Source: Spirometra erinaceieuropaei (lineage: Eukaryota > Platyhelminthes > Cestoda > Diphyllobothriidea > Diphyllobothriidae). From it: a DNA stretch of 64,000 nucleotides. The notes beneath the pieces are model-generated. The model had not been told where the DNA came from and made no database searches. It saw nothing but the letters and a program-made list of their open reading frames with translations. Of this stretch, positions 33,680-46,185 are shown piece by piece (the stretch's first letter is position 1; each line of letters begins with the position of its first letter). Where the stretch lies: contig CACRXP010000051.1 of NCBI GenBank assembly GCA_902702965.1, positions 124,893 through 188,892 of the forward strand. Direction: 5' to 3'. Position numbers and translations under genes: made by a program.

Positions 33680-35192
33680 CAAACCGACACCAATGCGTGG
33701 ACCCAATATTTATGTTAATAAATAGCAGCTTTAATGGAAGTAAAAACATTAAGGAAACATAAAAGGCAATATGAAATTATTCAGAAATGCCAATTTTTAG
33801 GAAAGCGGAAAATACCGGAAACGTCCAAAATAATTATGATTTAGTAAACTTCATTTTCATGTGTACATAATGTCTGTCCACGCAAAAACTTAGTAAATAT
33901 TACAGTACAAATAGAATAACTTCTTCAAATAACCTTTTGGTGAAATTGACATTCCACTATCCCTTGAGAATTAGCGCCCTTTTAGGTATGGCTGTTTGCC
34001 AACAGCTTACATTCTGAATATAGACTTCAAAGCGGTTTCCTGAGAATTCCTTGTATTTTCTAGGCTTTTGCATTGGTTGGGATGCGATTCGCTAAGTCAA
34101 CAGGATTTTTCTTGATTTCCCCGATTAGAACATTATAAGAACGAACGGTTGCGTAAGGACGCATGTTGCCTGGCGGGTCAGTGACCAATACCAGGGGTGG
34201 TCTTAAGCCTATCATTTTGTGTATATAACGTGACCTTTTTTCGTGAAATAAATTTGCTATTTTCGTTTGTCGTGGATTGCTTCGAATTGCAGATTGGTCT
34301 TGAAATTCTGCTATATACTTAATGATGTTCAGTGTTTCCAATCGTTTGTCCACAAAGATAGATTCCTTATTATGCGTTTGTTAAAACCTTCAACGTAAGA
34401 TACTGTTTAAGGGCATATACCAAGGAAGGGAGTATTTAGGCGTTCATTGTCCTGTAGAAGGTTGTTTGAGTCACCTTTAAAGAGTAACCCAAACACGAAA
34501 TCATAACGTCAAATAAAGTGAGTGTCCACGACAGAAGGCAACGACAAATACGCCTTTAATCAAGTAGATAGCATTCGCTAATAAGTGCTTTAATACTGCA
34601 TCCCGTCAGTGTAATTTAATTTTTTACATGGTAAACCCAGGAAAACATTTGTTGCCTTTGGCTGTTTCTTTCACACCGCTAAAAAATACTGTTAGTTTTC
34701 TGCCGTAGACATAAGAACACGTCTTTTTCTTTGTATTGCGTCTATTTTCGCCATCGTTGTCGCTTTGAGGCTCCGTTCTACGATTATGAATGCATTGCGG
34801 AGTGGGCCATGTAAATACTGATATTTTTCTGAAACTGCAATGTTTTGCTCGTCCTGTTTCTATATTACTTATATACAGAAGCTAGCCCGAGCGAAATATA
34901 ATGTCTCATATGTTAAAAGCTGAAAATGACTACTCGAGAAATTCATTTCTATGATGACAAATATAATTTTCCAAACGGCAAAACAATTTCAGCCCATTTA
35001 GACAAGGGACTGACGGTGTGAGTTATCAATGTACTTTAGGGCACGAAATGGAACAGATATGCAATTCTGACTTCTGGAAATCAATAAATGCTCTGGTTCT
35101 CTAGGAATAACCTGTTATTAAACTGATTCCCAAGGTTGGCATCGGACAAAAAACCGATTTTCAAATGTAGAAAGTTTTGTTTAGTAAATCCC

Positions 35193-35218
35193 TTGAGAGA
35201 AAATTCCTTTTCTCTCAA
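35193..35218. repeat. Perfect 11-bp inverted repeat
   Basis: TTGAGAGAAAA, loop TTCC, TTTTCTCTCAA. It lies in non-coding AT-rich DNA. On either strand it would give a stem followed by A-rich or T-rich sequence. Confidence 0.9.
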
Positions 35219-35820
35219 AAAAGAACACGCTTAGATGCTTAACCGAGGTCTATGGCAGGTATTAGCATAGGAAATTGCCCGAATATATTACAGCGTCCAT
35301 TTTCGCTCAGATTCACGAGCACTTTACCCAATGAAATTGCGTGGACGTATTGTTCACAGGAAAAAGACATTTCCTTGAACAGGTTAGACGAGCAAATAAA
35401 GTGCGCAACGTTTAAGACATCCAAAAATTCTCATGTCACCTGTAATCAGGTCTTAAGGGATAATTTACGTACTGTACGGAGCATCCCTACTGTTCTGTGT
35501 TATGTTTTGCGTTCATGATTGATTGGCTCTGCAACCGGCCGCAGTGGGTTTCCGCCAAACCAGAGCCGGGAGTGCGAAATTTTCTTACAGTCGCGTTAAT
35601 CAGGTAGCGAAGAGTCCACTCTAGCATATGACTACCGCCGTGTATGGGGGGAGTACTAGCACGTCCAGAAGAAGGCCTTCACGCAGCGTCAGCCATTATA
35701 CCAAATCTCAACACAAGATGACTGACCGGTCTGGACAGTCAACTAGTGCATGGGAGAGGGAAGGGGGAAGGCCAACTCTGTGGGATTCATAATCACGGTA
35801 AATTAACACATTTCTCACCG

Positions 35821-36110
35821 TTATAATTTTGACGTGCAGGAATCTATCACGACGAACTTTAAGTTGCGACTTGGGAGATTGCTAACGTTTTGGGAATGGG
35901 AGTAGTGCTTGACTGACGCCTTCTTAATGTAGCCTTTATTGCACTCTCCCGCATGGGAGATCTGAGCCGCCCTCGAGAAAGCTTGGTGCAGACTACAGCA
36001 ACCAGGATGTATGTGACACGCACACAAGGGCCGTTTTATTTTATCAGCCGCTGCACCCGAGCCCACCTTCCTTAATCCTGGCAGTCTCATAGCCAGAGCC
36101 AGGTGGGTGA
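35821..36110 (-). repeat. Diverged dispersed repeat related to the block at 26.5 kb
   Basis: The minus strand near 35935-35965 reads gagtgcaataaaggctacat followed by taagaagg; the plus strand near 26538-26567 has gtcataaaggccacatcaag followed by aagg. About 30-40 bases align with few differences. The open frame of 89 codons over this block (35821-36090) is probably incidental. The block is GC-rich, and its far end near 36110 falls where composition returns to AT-rich. Confidence 0.45.
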
Positions 36111-38220
36111 AGGCGAATGCACTATATATTTCAAAATTCTGTCCTACTACAAACTAATCCAGTCGCAAGTCTATGTCCTGCGCCCACTCAGAGGAGCATG
36201 CGGTTAAGGTCGTAGTTCGCGGTGGTCAAAAGTCGTTCGAATTGATGTTTTTGCTCTTTTCATCTGGTTTTTATACTAACTGGAAACAAAAATAAAACCA
36301 AATGTTAATTGCGTTTGTTCCACCTAGAGGTGGAGTGTGTTTTGCCTAGTGGAGTTCGATGCAAAATTTTTTGAAATGCGGGTGTTTTCCCTGAAGCAGA
36401 AAAAACGTTAGTGTGTGATAGCCTCGTGCTACTACATTTCATGCAGGTTGTCTGATCCGATATATTCCAATCTCTCCATTGCTCCCGAGTAGTTGCGTGC
36501 ACATGTTTTCTGAGAATTTCTGACAGGATAAAACATTCTCATGGCCCGTATGCAAGACACACTACTTAGGCTGTCTTTTGACTGCTCAGTTATTTTAACC
36601 GGGGAGACATACCTTATAATCGAAGCTTTTAAGCTCTCGTTCATTATACATCATGGGTATCTAAAACATAGAGCTCGAGTCGGGAAATAACTAACAAGTA
36701 TCTACTTCATAGGCACAGATATTTCAATTATGTTGCGTGCAATAAAACTAGAGGTCTTCACTTACACGTAGTATCATAAAACGAAGTAACTAGTGCTTCA
36801 AATACTTCATATAGCTCGTTATTTTCAGTACTAATGGTATTTATTTGGTAGGTCGTGAGAATTCAATAATGCAACTATCAAAATATGCCTGCTAATTTCG
36901 GGCTGAAACACCGATCTCCTGCTATGTTTCAGGTATGCCTGCATCAGTATGAATAAGTCGATTTTCATCTTGGTCGCATTTTGCTAGCTAATATGCTCAC
37001 TATAGAGGTCATAAGAGGAGGCACCGACAGTTTGCAAAAGTGGCTTACGTAGTTGTGATGCCTTAACGGTAGATGGTCCGATGAAAACCGTGGAGGTCTG
37101 TAGCTCGATAAGCCTTCTGCTGACCACTTTTTCCTGAGTGTATGTTTTATTTTTCGCAAAACCTGTTTCAGTGAACAACGCATCTGTCCACTTTGTTTAT
37201 GGACCCCTCCTATCTCATTATTTCAGAAAAGGGATATTCAGAAGTAGTCTCCTTCAGTATTTTTTTGGGTTCCGCAATATCCTTATGTGTGTAGATATAC
37301 AGAAGAACAAAATGAATGATAGAACATGAACTAAATGGTCTTCGACACATTCCTGTACATGCTCATTCCTTAGGAGGCTTTCAACACTCTCGCGTTTATC
37401 GAAAGCCCATTAGCATTCCCATTGTGCGGTTCTCGAGCAGTATCCTCACCTTTTGTGGCTAAATAAAGTAGACAACATACACTTTGTCTCCTGAGAAAGT
37501 AGAGCATCTCCGGACAATTCACTCATTGTCAACCTGAGCTTGTTTTTAAGCCAGTGTAACGACCAGAAAGGACTTGCTGCTGTAGTGCTGCGGTTAAACT
37601 TCCATCACCCCTTCTCTTTGTGCGGATTGCATTACCTGTTGGCCAAATAAGTGAGCGCATAATAAAACCTCCCATACGAGAGCCAGGTGTAAAACATGCG
37701 ATTAAAGACAGTCTGACAGTTAAGGCACTGTCAACTCCATTAACTAAAAAGAAAGGCGTGTAATATTAAACTAACCATTAAAGTCAATACGAATGTTGAA
37801 AACTTAACTGTTATAATGCCCGTTTGTTAAGATTCAATAATTAGAGAAGAAATTCTAACTGCCTTAAGTCTTTTACTTGCTCTGAGTCCAAATATCACCT
37901 ATAAAAATCTTTGGTCGTGGTTTGCGGCCCATGCATAATAGAGATTGAAGACACAATTATAAACTTTTCACATGAGCATATCGTTATGAATATGGTAAAA
38001 TCGCACAATTTAGGTAATTAACTAGTCAGGAACAACGTTTTTAAGCGAATTCGGACTTTTCTCAGGCATTCGAAGATCTTTGTGGGCTTAAACCCTCTCC
38101 TGGCACGTAACTGTGGTTAATAACTAAAAGATCGTTTCGTTCCGGAATGGTTTGTCATAAATCCGTTAATGGCACTAGTCACCTTCATGTACAACCATGG
38201 GAGAATTAAGGATAATTTAC
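36111..38220. other. Non-coding
   Basis: Short frames only (for example 36305-36502 and 36965-37329), with both strands open in overlapping fashion and no motif. Confidence 0.45.
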
Positions 38221-38275
38221 CTGCGTAATACGTAGGCCTTTAAACTGGCCACATCATTACTCTCTTCTCTTATAA
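38221..38275 (-). CDS. Candidate internal exon, helical segment
   Basis: Minus-strand acceptor GATATGCCTCTTTTCAG is very good; 55 bases follow, then donor GCAG|GTAAAT. Two frames hit a stop within a few codons. The third reads IREESNDVASLKAYVLR, a charged amphipathic helix by composition, entering in phase 1 and leaving in phase 2. No family recognised. Its neighbours for several kilobases are non-coding, as expected for long tapeworm introns. Confidence 0.42.
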
Positions 38276-41176
38276 CTGAAAAGAGGCATATCTGATCTCT
38301 TGACAATTCATCAGAAATCTAACTTTAGTCATTACCGGCAGTATTTTTTCTTTTGGCCAATCTTACGAAATGCTAATGAAATTCTGAATTACGTTTTCGA
38401 TTAGGAAAGATTAATCGAGTACTGTTGTAATGTCGACTGACACACGATATAATCCCAGAGCATTTTAAATACTCCACTGTCGGCTTTCGAGTGCTTTCTT
38501 TCCGTTTACTTTAATTTTCATACTCAGAGAAAAGGTTGAGAAAGTTATGCATTTGTGAGATTTTTTGATTATGAAATGATCATTCAAAAAGCATCACATC
38601 TGTCCGTTTATTGGCGTTTCTTATAAAGTGAGGGGTGTGATTTATATCCATGGCAAAATTTCATGAACCCTATATGGTACTTTTTTAATATCACGGGGGA
38701 ATATATGATTTTCCTCAAATGAAAAGCAAGCAGCCCGTAGTTTTGAAACCCTGAACGCAAGCACAAAGGCGAGCGGACTCAAAGTTTTTCGGAAAGTGAA
38801 AAACATTTAAAACCAAAATACACTCTCACTTGGAATAGCAAATCTAAAAACAACGTACGTTTCCATTTGATGTTTACAAGAAGAGATGTTTTGTGCGTAT
38901 TTTCTGCAAATATATTTGAAGTTATGAGAGCAGCAAAACAGCAAGGGGCAAATTTCGTACTCCTTAAGTAGCCATTTTCACCATGTGTGATTTGGCTGGT
39001 GGCTAGAAAACGTGCACTCAAAAGCCGACACGCAGCTGCGACTGAAATATCTTGGGGTTATGCTACTTAATAATAAATTTTACAACCCCCCTAAGTAAAC
39101 CTTCCTAGTCAAAAGCATATTTCAGAGTTTCGGTCAACATTTCCCGAGAAGCGCCGCCTATGTTAAATGCTTTATGAGCTCTATATTGGAATTTATAAAT
39201 AGAATAAAACACGTCAAACTGAGATCGGCAATATCAAAAATCTAAACGCCAGACCATTTTAGATATTCCGGTTTTGTTTCCTGCTGACGGTTATTAGTCC
39301 ATTCAACTGACAGATGGGATGAAATCGGACATTTCTTAGTTTGATCGCACTTTTAAGGACTCCAGAATTCGATAAATTTCACAGCTCTATGTGAGTCGTT
39401 TTCGTCGGGCTGTTTCAAATATCTCTCCGGACCCGATTAATTTTCTACTTGGATTTCTTTTCATTACGCTTTAACGCAATGGTGTTTTCACACACTTTGA
39501 TAATTTAAATCCATTATTTTCGAATACGTTTTTCTTCTACACTAAACGCTTTTTCGCTTTCTCCACCATACCCGACACATCGTTTAATTCGTTTGATATT
39601 TTTGTACTATTCTGTGCGCACTTTGTAATAAGTACTTTTTGTATCCTCTTATATACGCAGGTAAGTGATATTTTAATGCTTTGGCAAGCGTCACCGAGTC
39701 ACTGGTGTGTGTAAACTGTCCTAGATTTTCTGATTTCCTACTTAATCTAAAAGCGAGTTGTACCACGAGCGCAACTTAAAAGATGAGCAACCAGCGGGAA
39801 TGTTGCTTATAAGGAGAGAACTAGGCTTCAGTCAAAAGTCACGATTTCTAAAAGCACCGGTGGATAAGTGGAGGCAGGAACGAATTGGAAAATTTTGTAT
39901 TTTAACACAGCAAACGACACACTTTACTAAGACCGCTTGAAGGTGGGCTAAATTCACTCCCAAGCAAATGTTAGATGATTACTTTTACGAATTATCCTGA
40001 TGTAAAGTATGCACTTCCTCTTCAAATATTTAAATACGTAGGTCTTGATCTTGGGGTCCGTTTTCTGTTGTTGTGTCTCCTTTTAAAGGAGAAAAGATAA
40101 GTTTTCCCATCTATCTAAATTGTGCATAAATTATAGTTGACAGACAAATTTACTAAACACGTCCGGTAGATGTAAATAATTAATCGCTACTTTTACTAGT
40201 TTTCATTTGCTTGGGTATATAACAGGAGTAGCTCTCGTGAAGGGCAACTAGGAGCCTGGTCAGATATATTCGCAAATAAGTTCGTTAGAGATTCGTTTAT
40301 TAGGATTCTAACGTTCCGCTTTTTTTAGCCGTCGCTCTTCCTACTCAGAATCCGCCTTCGAAAGTTTCAGTGCCGTGCAAGTAGTCTGAAATCGACCTTA
40401 TACGAAAACAATAAACGTCCTAACGATCCAATCAAACCAGGGAAGGAGGCTTGACCAATTCATTAGTCCGACGTTGTAGAGGTTTTTCCAACTCCCGCCA
40501 TATTCCTCCTGTGAAATCTCCTCAGCAATTTGTAAATGTTGCCTCAGATTCCTCCAACAGTTCTTGACCTTTAAGCTCACAAAGTCCTCGGCAACATTCC
40601 TTTCCAGGAAGCTTTTGTAACGATGACACAGATTCTTTTATTAGGCGCTGCCGGAGACGGCCAACAAGCGGCTGCAAACGATGAAAATATTAATTACTTC
40701 GGATTCTGACTAATAACTCTCTCGACACGCATACTGGTGCAAGAGCGTTCCCTGTATCTGACACATTTTATGAGACTGTCGCCTCCTTTGTCTCCCTTTT
40801 TCTACTCACACCACTTGAAGCTGATGCCTGAGGGCGGCGCGCCCTATCTTGGATACTCCCTTAGCCCCCTCAAAGCCCGTATTTGCAAGCGGTTGTTTAT
40901 TCAACCCAACAACGAGCTTTGCTGTATATGTTAGTTTTTATGTATTTTTCGCTTAAACAGGACGGCGGAATAGGACTGACCTCATTAGCCGTCCAAATGC
41001 CAGACGCAATAACATAACCGACAATGATGTCGTTTCGTGGCCGGGATGAACGAGAGCGCCGAGCTCCTGTCAATTTTCTGGTCCGTTTTGATTTTAAAAT
41101 CCTGCTGCAGGATGACATTTATAAGAAAGAGGGGGACAGCGGCTTTCGTCCTGACCTTTTTCTACGCTTTTGTCAG
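38276..41176. other. Non-coding
   Basis: AT-rich. A perfect CAG|GTAAGTG at 39658-39667 can be read as a donor or as an acceptor; neither reading gives a convincing exon. The minus frame 39584-39766 (60 codons) has ordinary composition but no motif. Confidence 0.4.
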
Positions 41177-41364
41177 ATGAAGAAGAGGAGACGATGGCTG
41201 AATCATTTTGGACTTCAGAAGAATTAGGGAGGATGCGGAAACTTTTGCACACAGGACCAGAATTCTTTGTAGAATACCTGTCTACATCTGACCTATCTAC
41301 ATCCTGCGTCCTCAACCAGCATAAGATAAGTCTTAACGTTTTCATCCAGGAGAGCATAAATGTG
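41177..41364 (+). CDS. Candidate internal exon with an acidic start
   Basis: The acceptor is strong (GACCTTTTTCTACGCTTTTGTCAG). The frame entered in phase 1 reads EEEETMAESFWTSEELGRMR then LLHTGPEFFVEYLSTSDLS, 62 codons, up to a weak donor GTG|GTAAAA; without splicing it stops at 41382. A minus-strand frame of 137 codons (41094-41507) covers the same bases. The plus frame has the better splice signal and a more natural composition. Confidence 0.3.
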
Positions 41365-44300
41365 GTAAAAAGGAAGAATTGAAATTTCTCACGGGTTTTC
41401 GGCGAAAATATATTGCCTTTGTCGCGATCAGTACTATTTCTGAACCCATGATGACCATTCGCTGAAGGAGCTGAAACGTAAATTGAGACTCGGAGGCGGC
41501 GATACACACTTGTCTGTGTATGCCTTACAACTGCTTACAACGTCTATCAGATAGTCCATTTAGGTATAAGTGCTTTATTAGCACCAGTTTCATGACAACG
41601 AAGAAACGACATTAAGCTGCTTTAGGCGAACTGCATAGAATGTAATTTCCAATTTTCTAGAACACATGTAACTGCATAAACATATACAGAGATACCTAAA
41701 TTATGAAAAAAATCGTCTAAGTCAGGGTTTACTTCTTGAATCAAGTTAGAAAAAGACTTCATTTGTTGTGGATAATCTAGAGAAATTGGCGGTTATTCTA
41801 GCTTTCTAGGGTATATAACTAACCATATGCAAGCACCGCAGATCAACAGGAAAGTGTGACGCTTAATACGGAGGGTTTAGTGAGTTTTATTTGCTCAGGT
41901 GGCTGGCATGATACTTAAATAGTACTTAGCGTACCATTGCATATAAACGTCCTCTTAGACTAAGTTTCATGTAAGCCAATGTTAAAATCTCAGCGAAACA
42001 TTTCCTGGTAAAAATCGCATTTGTTTTTATCGGTGTTTTTTAACCTCGACGCATGCTGGGGATTTTCGCTTTTCAAAAAGGGTTTGATCTCTGCTGGGTT
42101 GTCTGACGGGGATAGTATATGTGACAGGAAAGGAGTCAGACACAGAACGCTTCCGAGACTCTGATTTCTACAGTCCTCAATTTGAACGCATTTTATGCTT
42201 AAGGGGGCTTCCAACGAGCCCTTACGCTTTTGATGATTTGTTAGGCAGAAAAGCCCACAATGACCTATAAAACTGTTATACTCCTGTCTGGAGAAGAAAG
42301 TGCAAATCAGAGGACAAAAGAAGTTACTTGTTTTCCGACTTTTGCTGAATATGGATATCGTACACAATGCTGCCAGGACGTTCACACGTTTAGTTGCGTT
42401 TTGTATCGAACGTTGCACTAAAAATAGTCGTCCAGTATGGGAAGTAAAAATTGCCCACTGTCCAAACATACTGAGTGAACCCGCTGTCGATATCATTGTG
42501 GCAAGTGGCAGCAGGGTATACTGGACAGCTGCATGTTAGCGGTTCTTTACAAATTTTAAAATGTCTTTTACATACATAACCTTGGCTCACAGAACTGTGA
42601 AACAAAGCCTCTTATTGATGACGCAAAATCCTCTAATTATCTTGTTTTATTGGCTGTGGAGTTTTAAGCACATTCTTTCCAAGCATACGTCATCCCTCCT
42701 TCAAATAAACTCTGAATCGTCCTTTATTTGCGATATGTACGAAAACGGGGAGTAAAATAAGTATCTTGGGGTTGCACTGTCAGTTGGCCAATATTTTGCA
42801 ATCGAAAACAGGTTTTATAATTTCAATCATTCGTTCACTATATCGCCATTCAGTATGAACCCACCTAAAAAACAATAAAATTACGACAGACGGATTTCTG
42901 TCGATAAAACTGAGCAAAGTCAACCGAAAAACTTAAAATTCGGGAATGATGGATGCCCTTTAAGTTTCTTCGGCGAGTTTATTGAGGATTTCCAGGTGAA
43001 GAGTAACTAAGGGAGATATACACATGATAGAGAATCCCATTTTAGGTAGGACAATTCGCTCGAGCGACTTTAAGGCTTCCATTGACATTTTCGTCAAATG
43101 GTATAACTGGTTTTTTGTATGAAATGGGTGACAATTAATTTAGAATAGACAATTCCCTAAAACAATGAGAAATTTAAAATATTCTAAGTTTTCGAAAGAT
43201 TTGACCTTTAGCAAAGTCTCGGAGGAAGCAAGTTGCTTGAAAATGGTATGGTTCATGACCAGGCTTACTTATTCCGCGGAACATTTATTTTGAGCAAAGG
43301 GGCTGAACATCTAAGAACGTTGTGGTATCACACACTTTCATCCTTTATTTTGTCCCCAATTAGGAGGTGACACTATTTTTCGCCATTCAATTGTAGTAGT
43401 AAATGAAGGCATTGTCAAAAAGGCATTGCGCTGTCGTATTTTTTGCCTTGATAACCGACCTAAAGCATCTTGAACAGCCTCGCGCACCAGCCACCGCGAG
43501 GTCTTTTTACTTCTTTCCCTGGCACGTACAAACAGATATCGCCAGTTATTTTCTTTTAACACATTTGCCCCCAGAGTAAGTAACCCTGGCCCTAAACCAT
43601 ATTCTTGCCAATCAATCTTGCTCTAAGCCAGACAGGGGCAAGAAAATCTCTCAAAAACCGGCTGACTGGAAAATCAATAGCTAATGCAGACGTGAAAGTA
43701 AAAAACTTCGAAATCGGTCACAAGGAATCCGCAGTTTAAAAAGAGGCGAATTACAAGGTTTTGATAGTTGACAACAGCTAATCTTCGAAAAAAAGACAAG
43801 AAAAGCCGGAGTAAAAACCGAGCCAACAGGTCTACACAAAATATTTTGAATTCAAAAGGACTCTGCTTTGGTCGCTGAAGGAGTTCATATTGCCCAGGGT
43901 TATGTTAGGTCAGAGGTAGAAGCAAAGTTTGGTGGTCCGAAGTTCCGGATTCTCACTCGAACCCATTATCAGAGATAGTTGCAATTAACGGTGGCAGACA
44001 CAAAGAATGCAGTATTTATAGAACACAGTTACCAGGCAACCAGATGTGTGCTATTATTAACAGCTCTAGCATTCGCCGTTGGGGAGTCGTATTTGGTAGG
44101 ATGATTGCTCGTCAACACACATCCGAGTCGTTGATTCTTGTAATTCCGTCATTAATTATTGGCGTGATGACTATTTTGTTGTTTGGTCCGATGTCATTGG
44201 AGCTAGTGGTTGTTGCCGCAGCAAGTTAAGCTATCCGCGTCAAGGGTAATCTCCGCATTTTCCTAGTGTAATTGCTTTACCCAGATCTGCAACAGATCCG

Positions 44301-46003
44301 GCAAACGACTTTCGACGTTTCCTTCTGTGGCAGTGGGTCCTCTGGTTTTATTACTTGGCGCCCGATAGTTACTCTGGTCTGCGCATAACCTCATCTCCAA
44401 GTGGTCCGAGAAGGCGACTTACGGCTTTAGAGATGTTGTTCACGTCTTTGCGTTTCGGTGTCTCATTTCGTTTATGCATGCAAAAATGGCCAAAGTTGTG
44501 CAAGTGTCCATTTGCTCTGAGTCCCTGTCAAAAATATTGAACTTCAGCAACCTTGCCCTCCAGTTCACTGCCATGCGTCTCCATACTCCGTAATCCAAGT
44601 TGTGAATAGAAAAAGTGGCTGTTTCGACGTCCCAAATTTCTGAAGCTGGAATATGTATTAAAGTTGTAACGTAACCGCACGTCTGCCACTGCTGAATATG
44701 GAGTAAACCCCGTGGTCCGTATCTCTTGCAAAATCTTCCAAGTACTAAGCGGCTCTTCACATTATCAACAGGTGAATTGCGGTTTGAACTGGAGAGTGTA
44801 TGGCGTGTAATTTAGTCACCTTATGTGCGAATGCAACTGCGGTTTAAGCCTAGAATAATGCGGAAATTGGTTAACGTTATTAAAATCAAGCGAAGCAATT
44901 CCTCTGGATAAAACATGGCCAAAGCGGGAGTGCTTGCGAAACGAAAGTGAAAATAAAGTATCCTGTGCGTACTCTCGCCGAGATATTATTTTATTAATAG
45001 TAGCATAAAACAGTGGAGTGTAATTTTTCGGGTGGCCAAAAATGCTTTCATTCAAAAATTACCATTCTGACAGGTACGAAACATTTTTAGCCCGCCTTGT
45101 ACGCTAATTACTATTTCACATTCATCGGCCAATATTTTACAATTTCAATCAAAGGTTAAGCGGACTGTAAACGCAAATTTCTCATATGTGAGTTTTCACT
45201 AATAGTAACGAATGCATCCGCCAGTTTGATCCTTATTCCTACACATGAGCCATCGGCAGTCAGAAATGTGGAGAAGTATCGTTATGAAAAAATAACGTCC
45301 AAAATACGTAAATGATATAAAACCCTTTCAAATTGCGTCTGAATTATCACTCAGCATTAACAATAGCCGATTCGGTTAATTGAGTCCGCAGGTCGCCTTT
45401 CATCCGTCCGTTTTCAAAAATGATACTCCGCAGAATGTGGAGTACCAATTCGGCTCAAACTGCCTCCAAAGGTTCTCAAACTTCAATGCCATCAAGATGA
45501 TGGAGGGACAATTTGAAAACTTGGCGGTACATACTATATCCCATTTGCGTCCCTATCTGTTTAAACCCTAAGTGATAGTGGTCAGTTTAATCTGACTACC
45601 TAGTTAAGTATGATACGGACCTATCTCGAAGACGTTTTGAAATTACCTAGAGATTCTTCTTCATCAAATTATTTGTTTTCGACTTCGTCTATCCTTCGCC
45701 ATCTATTATCATTACGGACGGACAACACTGACTATCCAAGAATCGAAGAATGGGTACATTGTTGAGGACTTCAACGTTTCTGTTTTAGGATTTCTTCATC
45801 GATCAGAGTAGGTAACAGACCAGAGATTGAGAGTACGGTAAAAATGTCACATGAAAATGACCTTCTCGTCCAAAAAAAAGCTATTGTCGAAAAACATTAT
45901 CGGCAAAAGCAAGAGAGACTGTACTGGCCATTTTTGACGTACTAGGCGCCGTTAGTTAGCTACATTCAATGCCTGAAGTTCTAGTCAGTGAGTTACAGAC
46001 TCC
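41365..46003. other. Non-coding
   Basis: The longest frame is 168 codons on the minus strand (41990-42496). It has no domain, no splice-like borders and uneven composition, so it is not called. A small hydrophobic frame at 44044-44229 is also left uncalled. Confidence 0.4.
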
Positions 46004-46074
46004 CTGTCCTGTTGGGACAGTTGGTTAAGGTTCTTCTATCATTTCTAATATTCACGATCGCGACCGACAGGACA
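46004..46074. repeat. Inverted repeat next to the 46-kb SINE
   Basis: tgtcctgt at 46004-46011 and its complement acaggaca near 46067-46074 flank a stretch that starts gggacagttggttaagg, which resembles another decayed tRNA-like A box. It may be a second, older SINE head in tandem with the one that follows. Confidence 0.4.
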
Positions 46075-46185
46075 AGGGGCTTGTGGTTCAGTGGTTAGGG
46101 TGTAAGACTTCTAACCAACAGAGCACAGGTTCGAGCCCCAGACGCTGCAAAACCTGGGGTTGAGCATGACTGACTGATGACAGTC
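46075..46185 (+). mobile_element. Second tRNA-derived SINE-like repeat
   Basis: The head begins near GGGGCTTG, with A box TGGTTCAGTGG at 46084-46094 and a perfect B box GGTTCGAGCCC at 46129-46139. The 34-base spacing is normal for a tRNA-type polymerase III promoter. The acceptor and T stems do not pair, so it is a SINE or tRNA pseudogene. The body continues to about 46185 and ends cccttgtc, the inverse of gacaaggg at its start. The head differs from that of the 20-kb family. Confidence 0.6.

Larger units (their letters stand above)
32234..35820. other. Non-coding with two GC-rich blocks
   Basis: Blocks near 32860-33260 and 35520-35790 stand out in composition from AT-rich flanks and have no coding frame. 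They are probably repeats, but I found no second copy in the window. Two perfect hairpins are listed separately. Confidence 0.4.

Noticed and set aside
39600..39770. Perfect CAG|GTAAGTG as an exon boundary
   Set aside because: No acceptor with an open frame upstream and no persuasive exon downstream; kept only as a note.
41094..41507. Minus-strand frame of 137 codons
   Set aside because: Antisense to a plus-strand segment with a much better splice acceptor; Ser-rich run arises from GAA/GAG codons on the other strand.
41990..42496. Minus-strand frame of 168 codons
   Set aside because: No recognisable domain, no splice-like ends, composition with scattered Ser/Phe/Cys runs. A frame of this length is near what is expected by chance in a window this large.
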